Of a stretch of DNA of 64,000 nucleotides, positions 45,417-53,819 are shown in pieces. Source of the stretch: JANQPX01 sp965222015 (GTDB lineage: Bacteria > Pseudomonadota > Alphaproteobacteria > Geminicoccales > Geminicoccaceae); the NCBI GenBank assembly GCA_965222015.1, contig CBDCTL010000024.1, positions 2,006,521-2,070,520 of the forward strand, in the 5' to 3' direction. A model generated the notes under the pieces. The model was not told where the DNA came from, did no database searches, and saw nothing but the letters and a program-made list of their open reading frames with translations. How positions within the stretch are numbered: position 1 is the stretch's first letter; every line of letters starts with the position of its first letter. The translations under genes and the position numbers were made by a program.

Positions 45417-45703
45417 ATGGGGCGAGGTCTTCGGCGATCCGGTCGTCGCCACGGCACTCCTCGACCGTCTGCTCCACCATGCCGTCGTCGTGCAAATCGA
45501 AGGCGCCAGTTACCGCCTCCGTTCCCACGCCGATCTCATCCCCGAACACGTTCGCGCCAACGCGCCCATCACACCACCACCACCCAGGCGCCGAGGACGG
45601 CCGCCGAAAAATAGGAGCAATGAGCCTCAAGCAGCCTGAGCAACCTCACCACAAAAGTGGGACTTTTTCAGTCGGCACTTTTGGGACATTTTCAATTGGC
45701 ATC

Positions 45704-46735
45704 GGGCTAGGCGCAAATTCTGTGTATGGCGTTCATGCGGCGGCGTTATCCTCGGCGTCTTTAATCGGCTCTCCATCGCGAAACTTTATGCCGTCGATGA
45801 TCTCACCGAGGCGGTTGGTGCCGTTCAGTCGGCGCCAGTGACGTTCAGCGGATTTGACCAGCTTAAACACAGGTCAATCTTCCTGATAGCCTTCCAAAAC
45901 CCGAGCGCGCCATCAGCGGTCGCGAGCTCGGGATCGATCGACAGGCCATTCTCGTCACGCAGGCGAACCAACAGTTCATGCCAGCTCTGCTCGCTCTCGC
46001 GAAAGCCGTCGTCGATCGCCAAAAGTTCCTTCTTGCCGGAAGCATCAGCTCGGATCAGAACGAGGATGCATTGGCGATCATGTTCGAGCCTCGGGCTGAA
46101 ATAGACCCCATCAGCCCAGACATAGACGTAGCGTTTCAACGACAGATCGCGGCCTTGCCAGCGCTTATGCTCGTCCTGCCAGACTTCGACCAAGCGCCGG
46201 ATCGTGGTCGGGGATAGGCCACCAGCCTTTGGGCCAAGCAGCACTGTCAGCGCCTCCTCGAATTGCCCGGTCGACACGCCTTTCAGATAGAGCCATGGCA
46301 AAAGCTCCTCGACGTTCTTCGTACGTCGCAGATAGGCAGGGAGCACAGCCGACGTGAAACGGATCGGAGGCGCATCGCCGGCACCGCGATCACGAACCCG
46401 CGGACGCTGAATCTCGATCGGTCCGATGCCGGTCTGGATAGATCGTTCCGGCGCATGGCCGTTCCGAACGATCCGGCGGCGGCCTTGATCGTCGACAAGA
46501 GCGGCATGACCCTCAACGAAGCTGTCACTTCGGCTTGAATAGCCTGCATCAGCATCCGCCGAGCGCCCTCGCGCAGCAGACACAGCAACGGGTCATCCTC
46601 AACAATCCCGCCTGGTCGCGGAAGGCTGACAGCAGTATCTTTCTCCATGGTGCGCGTATCCTTGCAATCGGTGACTTCAGCAATCACCAGGGATACGCCG
46701 CCTCATAACTCATCCACCAAATTCAGCTACAGCCC
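45704..46735 (-). mobile_element. IS256-type insertion sequence remnant
   Basis: The ends GGGCTAGGCGCAAATTCTGT and, reversed at the other side, GGGCTGTAGCTGAATTTGGT are imperfect inverted repeats of the IS256 kind. The span is about 1.03 kb where an intact element is about 1.3 kb, which agrees with the internal deletion seen in its transposase. IS21 lies only two bases from its left end. Confidence 0.65.
45733..46648 (-). pseudogene. IS256 family transposase, frameshifted and internally deleted
   Basis: The N-terminus reads MEKDTAVSLPRPGGIVEDDP and EGARRMLMQAIQAEVTA. After a frameshift near 46515 the main part continues with VRNGHAPERSIQTGIGPIEI, RFTSAVLPAYLRRTKNVEEL and RYVYVWADGVYFSPRLEHDR, which holds the first catalytic Asp of the mutator-type DDE domain. 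It breaks off after GALGFWKAIRKI and jumps to the C-terminal AERHWRRLNGTNRLGEIIDG, so about 100 residues including the catalytic Glu are missing. Inactive. Confidence 0.88.
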
Positions 46736-46881
46736 AGTCTTGCCGAACATATCCTTGTAGGTGACGACGCCTGCGAAGAGTACACCCGTTTTCCCGCTAT
46801 CAATCCCGTTCCTGATCCTGCGTGAGAGTCCTCCTGTTTTGTGCCGAGTTTTGCCGTGTTTTTTGCGGGAGGAGATCACCG

Positions 46882-47720
46882 ATGAGCGACATTGAAGGCT
46901 TCGGTCGGCGGACCAGGGGTCTGAGTGAGATGGCGTTTCAGGAAGCCTATGGCCGTGAGGAGCAATGCCGGGCGGCGTTGTTCGAATGGCGCTGGGGCAG
47001 GGGCTGGTCCTGTCCGTCCTGCGGTCATGGCGGTCATTGCCATCTGAAAAAGCGCGCGAAGCCGCAATGCCGTCGCTGCAAGCATCGGGTATCGGTCACC
47101 GCCGGCACGATCTTTCACAGCACCAGGCTTCCGCCGAAGGTCTGGTTCCCGGCGATCTGCCACGTCAGCAGGGGCGGGGTCGGGATGGACGACGCCTGTC
47201 CCGGCGGTGCCCGCTCCGGCGGCAGGCGCGGCCGCGGCGCGGCTGGCAAAACGCCCTTCATCGCTGCAGCGGGACCACGATCGAGCGCCGTCCGAGGCGA
47301 ATCCGGCTGAAGACCGTCAAGGGTTTTCGCGGGAAGGAGGTGGAACGCTTCGCCAAGGCCGAAATCGAACCCGGGAGCAGCGCGGTCGGCGACGGTCTGT
47401 CCTGCTGGCCGGCGGTCACCGGGGCGGACGACGATCACTTCCCGATGCGCACCGGTTCAGGCCGAAGGGCGGCACAATGGGCGCCCTTCAAATGGGTCGA
47501 CACCGTGCCCGGCAACATCAAGACGGCGATCACCGGCACCGATCACCATGTCAGTCCGAAGCATGCCGGGCGTTATCTCGCCAGCTTCGCCTGCCGCTTC
47601 GACCGGCGCTACGATCCCGACACCATCACCCGGCGTCTCGCATGGACATGCACACAGACCAAGCCAAATCCCTGTCGGGTCATCATCGCCGGATCACCCT
47701 CACGTAGGATCAGGATGTAA
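46882..47720 (+). pseudogene. IS1595 family transposase, frameshifted
   Basis: The N-terminus MSDIEGFGRRTRGLSEMAF and the zinc ribbon with CPSCGHGG...CRRCKHR, then TAGTIFHSTRLPPKVWF, is IS1595 transposase. Further on the frame is lost (near 47170) and the C-terminal half is read in other frames: VKGFRGKEVERFAKAEIEPG, PFKWVDTVPGNIKTAITGTD and the final HVSPKHAGRYLASFACRFDR. Several indels, so it is a dead copy. A GGGAGGAG site precedes the start. Confidence 0.85.
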
Positions 47721-48084
47721 CTTGCAATGCGATCGAGAAGGTCCATGAAGGCATTTGGGCTGATGTATTGCACGAGAATGTAGACGAAGATTGGTAGACC
47801 GATCGTCCAATACACCACGAAGGACATGGTTCCCGTGCTGCTCATTTTTGACGACGATCGCAGCTATCAATTGTTGCAAACCCGCGTCAACGAGCCCTAT
47901 CGACACACATTCACCGACAAAGTGAAAACGTTGTTCCTGATCTCAACATTGAAGAGGCTTCGCCACGATTTCTTCCGCAACTGGCTTGATTTCTCTGATC
48001 GCCAACAGACACTTTTCTGAACATCGAAAAACCACCCCGTGCAAGCACGGGGCGGTTTCGTAGAGCATCGTGAGCCAAAGCTCG
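47721..48084. other. AT-richer stretch between IS remnants
   Basis: About 360 bases without a convincing gene and clearly less GC-rich than the surroundings. On the minus strand a short frame from 47845 begins MSSTGTMSFVVYWTIGLPIF and VYILVQYISPNAFMDLLDRI, which looks like the N-terminal membrane segment of a protein cut off by the IS1595 remnant. Another minus-strand piece (47897-48020) reads QKSVCWRSEKSSQLRKKSW. Both are probably debris of transferred genes. Confidence 0.35.
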
Positions 48085-49286
48085 TTAGTCGCCCTTGAAA
48101 AAGTAATCGTTGCCAAGGGGTTGGCGTTTCAGGCTTTGGCGGCGAGTACCGGATCTGGCAGCGGCGCGACGGTGGGCGCGGCTTGGGATGTCGAGGCGAT
48201 GACCGAGATGGTCGAAGAATGAGACGCCGAGCTTCCGGCATGTTTTGATCAGGCCGAGGAAGGCGTCGCGCGCATCGCGCCCTGCCTCGGATCGCGTTCC
48301 GCCGGGGATTTTTCGCTTGATGACGTGGCAGCGGATGTCGTTCTCGGATCCATTCGTATGAAGCGGGATTTCGGGCCGGTCGAGCACGCGCAGCAGATCA
48401 TCACGTCGCTCAAGGAGCCTTTCGAGCGGACGATCGGGCGGGGCGAAGCCGGTTTTTCCCGGGAAGATGCGTTTGAACCTGGCCTTGAGCTGAGCCGCGC
48501 GTTTTTTTGCAGGGCTGCTCCTTGTGGAGCCTGAGATCCCGATGAGCCACCAGATCAGCTCCCTTTCGATCTCGATCGCCCGTCGCTGATCGTCGTTGAA
48601 GCTGCCGAGCTTGTGCACCAGCCTCTCCGCGTGGATCCAGCAGTCGGCGTGGTCGTCTAGGCGAAACTGGCCGGCGCCGTCGGAAACGTCCCGGCCTGCA
48701 GCCGCATCGCGGCGAAGGTCGGGCCCGCATGCCGGATCTTCGGAGCTGCGCTTCTGCAGACCGGGACATCGTCGCAAGGAAGGCGCAGCACCTGGCGCTT
48801 CGGGATCGAGAGCCCAGTGTTGTTCAGCAACGGCACGATCCGGTCGGTCGTCACCTGATCCTGATGATGCTGCAGCAGAACGAAACGCACCAGCTCGGGA
48901 CCGAAATGCCCGCGCAGCCCGGCCGGTAACGGCGCCACCAGCAGCTTGCCCTCCGGCGTCAGCCACCGTTCACGGCGATAGCGGATCACCCGACCTTCAG
49001 GCCGAAGATCCTGGATCACGAAATCGTCGTACCCCTCGAACCGAGGGCCGGCAGGCGCGTCCAGCGAAAGCTTGCGCTCCTCGTTGATCCTCGGAGATCG
49101 GCGAGCAGCGCGCTTCCCCTTCTTCCGCTCGCCCCTGGGCCGGTTCGTCGCCTCCTCCATCCCTGACGGCTTCAGCTTCGGACGACCCTGCAGCACCTTG
49201 AGACGAACATTCTCTTCCCGAAGAGCCGCGTTCTCCGCCTCAAGCGCGCCGACACGCTCCCGAAGGGCCGAAACCTCCGCGATCAA
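48085..49286 (-). pseudogene. IS66-type transposase (TnpC), degenerate
   Basis: The N-terminal coiled coil (ALRERVGALEAENAALREEN) and Arg-rich linker, then ELVRFVLLQHHQDQVTTDRI and LLNNTGLSIPKRQVLRL, are in one frame from 49286. After a break near 48730 the C-terminal half is in another frame: HAERLVHKLGSFNDDQRRAI, ERRDDLLRVLDRPEIPLHTN and GSENDIRCHVIKRKIPGGTR with the conserved catalytic Glu region (NGSEND). The catalytic centre between them is partly missing. It belongs to the long IS66-like group. No tnpB accompanies it. Confidence 0.82.
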
Positions 49287-49541
49287 CTGCTCGACAAGCC
49301 CGATGAGCCCGTCTTTCGAGGGATCTTTGAGACCGGACGACGACCTGGAAAGTATGAATCACGTCCGCTCCAAAATGTGAATCAAGAAAAAAATTCTTAC
49401 TCGCCACCCCCTTGGCACCGATTACGCCAGAAGGCGGCTTTTTGATTCGGAGTCTTGGCGAACCAAGCCATGACCGGATGACAAAACAAAGACCCTCGCG
49501 AACCGTCCGTCAAAAGGTGCGCATCAGTAAGGTCTTGGCGT

Positions 49542-50561
49542 TCAGTGCCACGGACGGATCAGCCTGCCGCGCGGCCGGGTGGTGATCGGTGCCATCGGGG
49601 TGACGAGGCGAGGCATCGGGTTGGTGAGGCCGAGGGATGCGAGCGCTGTCCTCCGCTCGGGCGCCCGTTGGTAGAGCGAAGCAAGCCTCGCGATCCGATC
49701 CTTGGTCGGCGGGTGACTCCTCAAAAGCGAAGCCTCCGGAAACTTGCGGCCAGGCATCAGGATCTGCTCCCAGTGACTCCGCTGCTGGCGCTCCAGTTTG
49801 GCGAGCGCCGAGGCGAGGCCGTCGGGATCGCCGGTGAGGCCGGCGGCGTCCAGATCGGCGTCGAATTCTCTGGCGCGCGACAAGGCGAGCTGCAAGAGCG
49901 TCGTGAGCTGCGGCGCGAACATGAGGAGCAGGATCAGGACGAAGGAGACGAGGCTTCCGCCCTGCAGCCACATCGGCAGGCTGAGAAAGAGAAGCCCGGC
50001 GCCCACCAGTGACATCATGCGGGTCAGCCTGGTCGCGAGATCGGCCATGCCCATGAGCCAGACGTCGTTGTTGCGGATATGGCTCATCTCGTGGGCGAGC
50101 ACGCCGGTGAGCTCGCGCAGGTTCAGGGTGCGAAGGAGTCCATCCGTCACGCCGATCACCGCGTCGTCGCGCCGGCCGACCGCGAAAGCGTTCATCATGG
50201 CGCTCGGCACGTAGTAGAGCGCCGGCATTTTCTCGAGACCGGCACGTTTCGTGAGATGCCCGATGATGCGGAACACATCAGGCAGCTGCGCGGGCGACAG
50301 CCGCTCCGCCTTGTACATGCGCAGCACCATCTGCGCGGACAGCCGGGAGCCGAACATGAGCGTGACCACCGCCACGACGATAACGCCGAGCAGCCCCACA
50401 GGCCCGAAAAGAATCCAGCCGCAGACCGCCACCAGAAGCGCCATGCCGCCGAGCAGAAGCACCGACTGCAGGCGGTTGCGGAGCTTGTGGCGCCGCTGCT
50501 CCTCGGCGCTGAGCGGTGCCAGTTCGCGACGGCGTGGTCTGACGGGAGCGAAGAACAGCAT
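49542..50561 (-). CDS. M48 family metalloprotease (HtpX-like)
   Basis: A 339-residue membrane zinc protease. Two hydrophobic spans lie at about 33-70. The catalytic motif is H157-E-M-S-H161 in LTGVLAHEMSHIRNND, and the third zinc ligand is the Glu of REFDADLDAAGLTGD near 232. FAVGRRDDAVIGVTDGLL is also typical. A second hydrophobic pair lies at about 184-225. Such enzymes degrade damaged membrane proteins under stress. It restarts the ordinary chromosome after the IS region; about 250 bases upstream of its stop side (49287-49541) hold nothing recognisable. The C-terminal tail is basic and Pro-rich. Confidence 0.92.
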   Translation of the reverse strand: MLFFAPVRPRRRELAPLSAEEQRRHKLRNRLQSVLLLGGMALLVAVCGWILFGPVGLLGVIVVAVVTLMFGSRLSAQMVLRMYKAERLSPAQLPDVFRIIGHLTKRAGLEKMPALYYVPSAMMNAFAVGRRDDAVIGVTDGLLRTLNLRELTGVLAHEMSHIRNNDVWLMGMADLATRLTRMMSLVGAGLLFLSLPMWLQGGSLVSFVLILLLMFAPQLTTLLQLALSRAREFDADLDAAGLTGDPDGLASALAKLERQQRSHWEQILMPGRKFPEASLLRSHPPTKDRIARLASLYQRAPERRTALASLGLTNPMPRLVTPMAPITTRPRGRLIRPWH

Positions 50562-50634
50562 GGAAAACGACCCGTTCCTTTGTCGATCCTGCCGTCAGAA
50601 TAGCCGGGACGGAGGTTGAGACAAACCTCGTCGG

Positions 50635-51213
50635 TCAGTCGAGCTCGTCCCCCATCATCTCGCTCAGGGTCCGCCAGTCCAGACGGTAGACGTCGAAGTG
50701 ATCGACCCCGTCGAAGAACAGATGCGCGTGGCTTGTACGCACGGTTTCCTTAACGTGATCCGCCTTGATGTGCCAGGGATCGCCCTTGATCAGTCCCTCG
50801 GCCGTCAGGGTCTCGATCCAGGACCAGGCGGCGTCGTGCCGGGCGCGCCTCGGCATGGGCATGTAGAGATACATCGAGCCGAATTCGCGCACGCCATGCT
50901 CGCGGAGAAGCTCGATCAGGCTGAGCGGATTCGGCGCTCTTATGCCCTTCGCGGCCTCGTCCTGCGCCTGCAGCCTTCGATGCAGCCTGCGTTTCACCTG
51001 GATGGCGGTGACCGTGGCAACACCGGCGAGGCCGAGCGCGATCCATTCGGCGAACGGCGCCGCCTCGGCGATGAAGGGCGAGCGAAGCGCCGCGGTTTCC
51101 CAGAGAATGACCGCCACACCGCCACAGAGGCTCGCCTCCAGCTTCCAGAGTGAGCGCCAGCCCAGGAGGGCTGATTGTCGACGTTCTGCAATGGATTTTA
51201 CTGAACTCGTCAT
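50635..51213 (-). CDS. Two-span membrane protein of unknown function
   Basis: A 192-residue protein. Two hydrophobic spans lie near residues 29-46 and 55-74; the rest is soluble. The C-terminal half has EFGSMYLYMPMPRRARHDAA, WIETLTAEGLI, and HAHLFFDGVDHFDVYRLDWR, which look conserved but match no family I know. A His-rich surface in that region could bind metal. It is in the same direction as the M48 gene, 73 bp before it, so the two may be cotranscribed and functionally linked at the membrane. Confidence 0.7.
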   Translation of the reverse strand: MTSSVKSIAERRQSALLGWRSLWKLEASLCGGVAVILWETAALRSPFIAEAAPFAEWIALGLAGVATVTAIQVKRRLHRRLQAQDEAAKGIRAPNPLSLIELLREHGVREFGSMYLYMPMPRRARHDAAWSWIETLTAEGLIKGDPWHIKADHVKETVRTSHAHLFFDGVDHFDVYRLDWRTLSEMMGDELD

Positions 51214-51431
51214 GACCGGACCCTCCCCCTCTATCGATCCGTGTCAACATGCGTCTCTATATACAATCACCGTCAAACATTAACGCAGGCCGTCACTCAT
51301 GGTCAATCTTAATGATCAATAAATATGATTTTCATTCAATCTGAAATGAACATTCCTTGGGGTGAGCAATCGAGATTGTCATTGACACTTCTGCATGTTA
51401 AACCATGAAATGTGTTGCCAGGAGATCGTTC

Positions 51432-52937
51432 ATGGCGATCGAACTGAGCCGGGACAAAAAGAGCGACGACGGGGTCGGCAAGACCGGCAAGCCGTCGCGC
51501 GTCGAAAAAATCAAGGCGGCTCTTCTGGAAATGGAGGAGCAGAATCGCCTCTCGGATTGCGTGACCGAAACGCCCGGCGGCTTTCTTTGGGAATTTTATA
51601 AGGCCTGGGTCGAAAATGGCGGCCAGGACGGCGGCAAGAACCGCAACTCGATCCGCCGCATGCGCGACGTCTGGCTGACCGGCGACCAGGAGGTCAAAAG
51701 CCTCCACCCCAAGCTCACCGGGAAGATCCGTATCAGCAAGGACGACGCGATCTCGCTGATGTCGTTGTTCCTGGGGCGCTGGAAATTCGTCGGCGTGAAG
51801 GAAGGCGATTGGGTTCTCACCCCGGACGGCTACGTACCGTTTCCCTGCCGCGACTGCAGGAAACTGTGTCAGCGGCTGGCGGACGCCATGTACCCGGATG
51901 AAAGCGAGCAGTTCCGCAGTGGATTGTTGCTGCCGCCACATCGGGTCGACGATCACCTGCGCGCAGCCGACAAGGAATGGGACGAGTTTACCGGACTCTA
52001 CAAGGACATAGACGCGCTCATTACGCTCAGCCGCCACAACACCGCGATCGGACCGACGCCCGCGGAGACCACGAAGCTCTTTTGGCACTTTTTGAATTTT
52101 CTCTACGAGGAGACCGCCCACAAGGAGACGATCCTGATCTGGATCGTCGACATCGGCGGTCGCCGGGTCGAGGACGACGATGCGTGGAAGGATTTTTATA
52201 ATTTCGAGATGCTGAAGACCCAGTTCCGCGCTTTCGCCACCTTCGATTCCGAGAATGACGCCGAGGACTCGACGGCTCCTGCGGGCCATCGGCATAGCGC
52301 ACAAAGGTCAGGCATCCACGATGCGTTTCTGCGCTCCATCACGATTCCCGAGGAGGGCCATCGGGAAAAGCGCTGGAAGTGGCTGTGCGAGCGGACCGTC
52401 ATTCTGATCCAGAACCTGCGCAAGGAAGAGTTCGATCATCTCTATGCCGATGAGGACCAGGGCATCGACAAGATACGCCTGCGCGACATCGGCGTGACTG
52501 CGGAAAACATTCTGCCGAGCATGATTCCGAATCGCTGGTCGCAATTGCGCGAACTTCGTGAGCTCTATGGCAACAACTTCAAAGAGATGTCCGAAGCGAC
52601 GCTGACCGTGAATTTCAATCGTCCGATGGGTTCTAGCGACACAGAAACCAACCCGGTCCGCTATTTCGCGCACGCTCTCACCAAGGATGTCGGAGATGAC
52701 GCCCCGCTCAAATTGGTGAGCCGTTCCAACGAGCTTACGTCTCCGGGGATGCACTATGATGAGGCCATGGGTCTCGTCTACTGGGCTGCGCGTCACCGCT
52801 TGAAAAAAATGCTCGGTGACACGGATGGTCGCCATGCCGATGATTGGGCCATCGCTACGGCTTATCTGGTAAATCAGGGCTTTCGCGCGATTCGCTTGCC
52901 AGAATTCATGCGAATACACCGTTCGCCTGGCGATTGA
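51432..52937 (+). CDS. Large soluble protein of unknown function
   Basis: A 501-residue protein with no signal peptide and no membrane span. The ATG at MAIELSRDKK follows AGGAG by seven bases; an earlier ATG nine codons upstream is less well placed. I recognise no domain. The chain is rich in Trp and charged residues, with segments such as PFPCRDCRKLCQRLADAM (three Cys, possibly metal-binding), FWHFLNFLYEETAHKETILI, a LYADEDQGIDKIRLRDIG turn, and a C-terminal DWAIATAYLVNQGFRAIRL. Codon use fits the chromosome only partly. It is a lone gene near an IS-rich zone and may be accessory. No function is proposed. Confidence 0.75.
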   Translation: MAIELSRDKKSDDGVGKTGKPSRVEKIKAALLEMEEQNRLSDCVTETPGGFLWEFYKAWVENGGQDGGKNRNSIRRMRDVWLTGDQEVKSLHPKLTGKIRISKDDAISLMSLFLGRWKFVGVKEGDWVLTPDGYVPFPCRDCRKLCQRLADAMYPDESEQFRSGLLLPPHRVDDHLRAADKEWDEFTGLYKDIDALITLSRHNTAIGPTPAETTKLFWHFLNFLYEETAHKETILIWIVDIGGRRVEDDDAWKDFYNFEMLKTQFRAFATFDSENDAEDSTAPAGHRHSAQRSGIHDAFLRSITIPEEGHREKRWKWLCERTVILIQNLRKEEFDHLYADEDQGIDKIRLRDIGVTAENILPSMIPNRWSQLRELRELYGNNFKEMSEATLTVNFNRPMGSSDTETNPVRYFAHALTKDVGDDAPLKLVSRSNELTSPGMHYDEAMGLVYWAARHRLKKMLGDTDGRHADDWAIATAYLVNQGFRAIRLPEFMRIHRSPGD

Positions 52938-53105
52938 TCAACCAAAACGATTGCCGATTTAAGTTCTGCGATCACCTTTTGGCATGGAAACGCCTTACGC
53001 GCCGATAGCCTGAAAATACACAAAGATCTCCATAGTTCCTCTTCTTGTTAAACGTATGGCTCAATGTCGAATAGGGGCTGATCATGCATTTGGAGGGCAA
53101 CTTCG

Positions 53106-53342
53106 ATGCTGAACAGCTTCCTTGGTCTGCAATCATATCTTATCGCAGTCTCGACGGGTCTCCTCAGTGCCTATACGATGAGCGGCTTCGCCTTGGCGTT
53201 TATCCAGATCGCGGCCCTGCCCACGCAAATCACGCACATCTGCATGTTGTCGAGGCACGAGGCCCTCCTCGACGCCCGCGAGCGCCATCTAAGGGAGCGG
53301 GAACAGGCCGTGGCGGCAAGCGCGCGCCGCGCTCACCAGTAG
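53106..53342 (+). CDS. Small membrane protein (possible gene)
   Basis: A 78-residue frame. Residues 8-45 are hydrophobic (two short spans) and the C-terminal 30 residues, RHEALLDARERHLREREQAV, are a charged helix. The pattern is not random, but it overlaps the convergent CopD-like gene by 10 bp and has only a weak ribosome site. I do not recognise it. It may be real and is kept with low confidence. The region 52938-53105 before it holds no gene. Confidence 0.4.
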   Translation: MLNSFLGLQSYLIAVSTGLLSAYTMSGFALAFIQIAALPTQITHICMLSRHEALLDARERHLREREQAVAASARRAHQ

Positions 53343-53785
53343 CGCCCGCTCGCTCCTATCGCCACCGTCAAAAGCCCCAGGGCCAGGTTGGCCCCCACGA
53401 TCTTTCTGATCATCGCGAGCTTCGCCGCGGCGGTGGCGACGTCGTCCATGTCGACGGCGCGCTTGAAGGCGAGCCAGGGGACGTGGAACAGGAACAGGAA
53501 GAGGGCCACCATCAGGAGGCCGGTCAGGTGCATGACGTGGATGTGCATGCCTGCGCCGGAAAAGCCGCCGAAGCCGTGGAACAGCATGAAATAGCCGCTG
53601 GCGAGCAGGGTCAGCACGCTCGCCCAGACCCAGGGGAAGAAGCGCTGGAACACGCCTCGCCAGAGCTTCAGGCGATCGAGCGCCTCCCATTCCTGGAGGC
53701 TCGGGCGGAGGACGACGTAGGCGAAGAACATGCCGCCCACCCAGAGAACGGCGGCGAGGGCGTGGAGGATCAGGCCGAGGGTCAT
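53333..53785 (-). CDS. CopD-like integral membrane protein
   Basis: A 150-residue protein with four hydrophobic spans. The N-terminal LHALAAVLWVGGMFFAYVVLRP is typical of the CopD/DUF2269 group, in which His and conserved Gly-Met residues line the membrane domain. HIHVMHLTGLLMVALFLF adds His residues that could ligate copper or heme. Its start is 34 bp after the end of the GMC oxidoreductase gene on the same strand, so the two may form an operon. A role in copper handling is known for part of the family and only inferred here. Confidence 0.8.
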   Translation of the reverse strand: MTLGLILHALAAVLWVGGMFFAYVVLRPSLQEWEALDRLKLWRGVFQRFFPWVWASVLTLLASGYFMLFHGFGGFSGAGMHIHVMHLTGLLMVALFLFLFHVPWLAFKRAVDMDDVATAAAKLAMIRKIVGANLALGLLTVAIGASGRYW

Positions 53786-53819
53786 GGTAAAACGCTTCCC
53801 GAGTTGAACGAGGTCCAGT

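Larger units (their letters stand above)
44700..45639 (+). pseudogene. istB: IS21 helper ATPase IstB, broken
   Basis: The first 130 residues are good IstB: HFLGPPGTGKSHLA is the Walker A motif. A frameshift near 45090 then moves EVYRCTLAELIEALTRAE into another frame. A 38-base insert (45203-45240) follows RASLLII in place of the Walker B continuation DEIGYLPITTGGANFFFQL. A second insert of about 60 bases (45356-45416) splits TSNRGFA from WGEVFGDPVVATALLDRLLH. The C-terminal remainder (IEGASYRLRSHADLIPEHV) is still readable. Both inserts are palindromic hairpins. Confidence 0.88.
43309..45701 (+). mobile_element. IS21 family insertion sequence
   Basis: A 2.39-kb element with istA and istB. 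The left end reads TGCTAGACGAATTTGTCCCA and the right end, reversed, TGCCAATTGAAAATGTCCCA. Both then carry a (T/A)GTG(G/C)CG block, so the TGTCCCA-type terminal repeats are recognisable. TCGG stands directly outside each end and may be the 4-bp target duplication. It sits in an IS66 tnpA remnant and abuts an IS256-type remnant. istB is broken, so the element should be immobile on its own. Confidence 0.8.
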
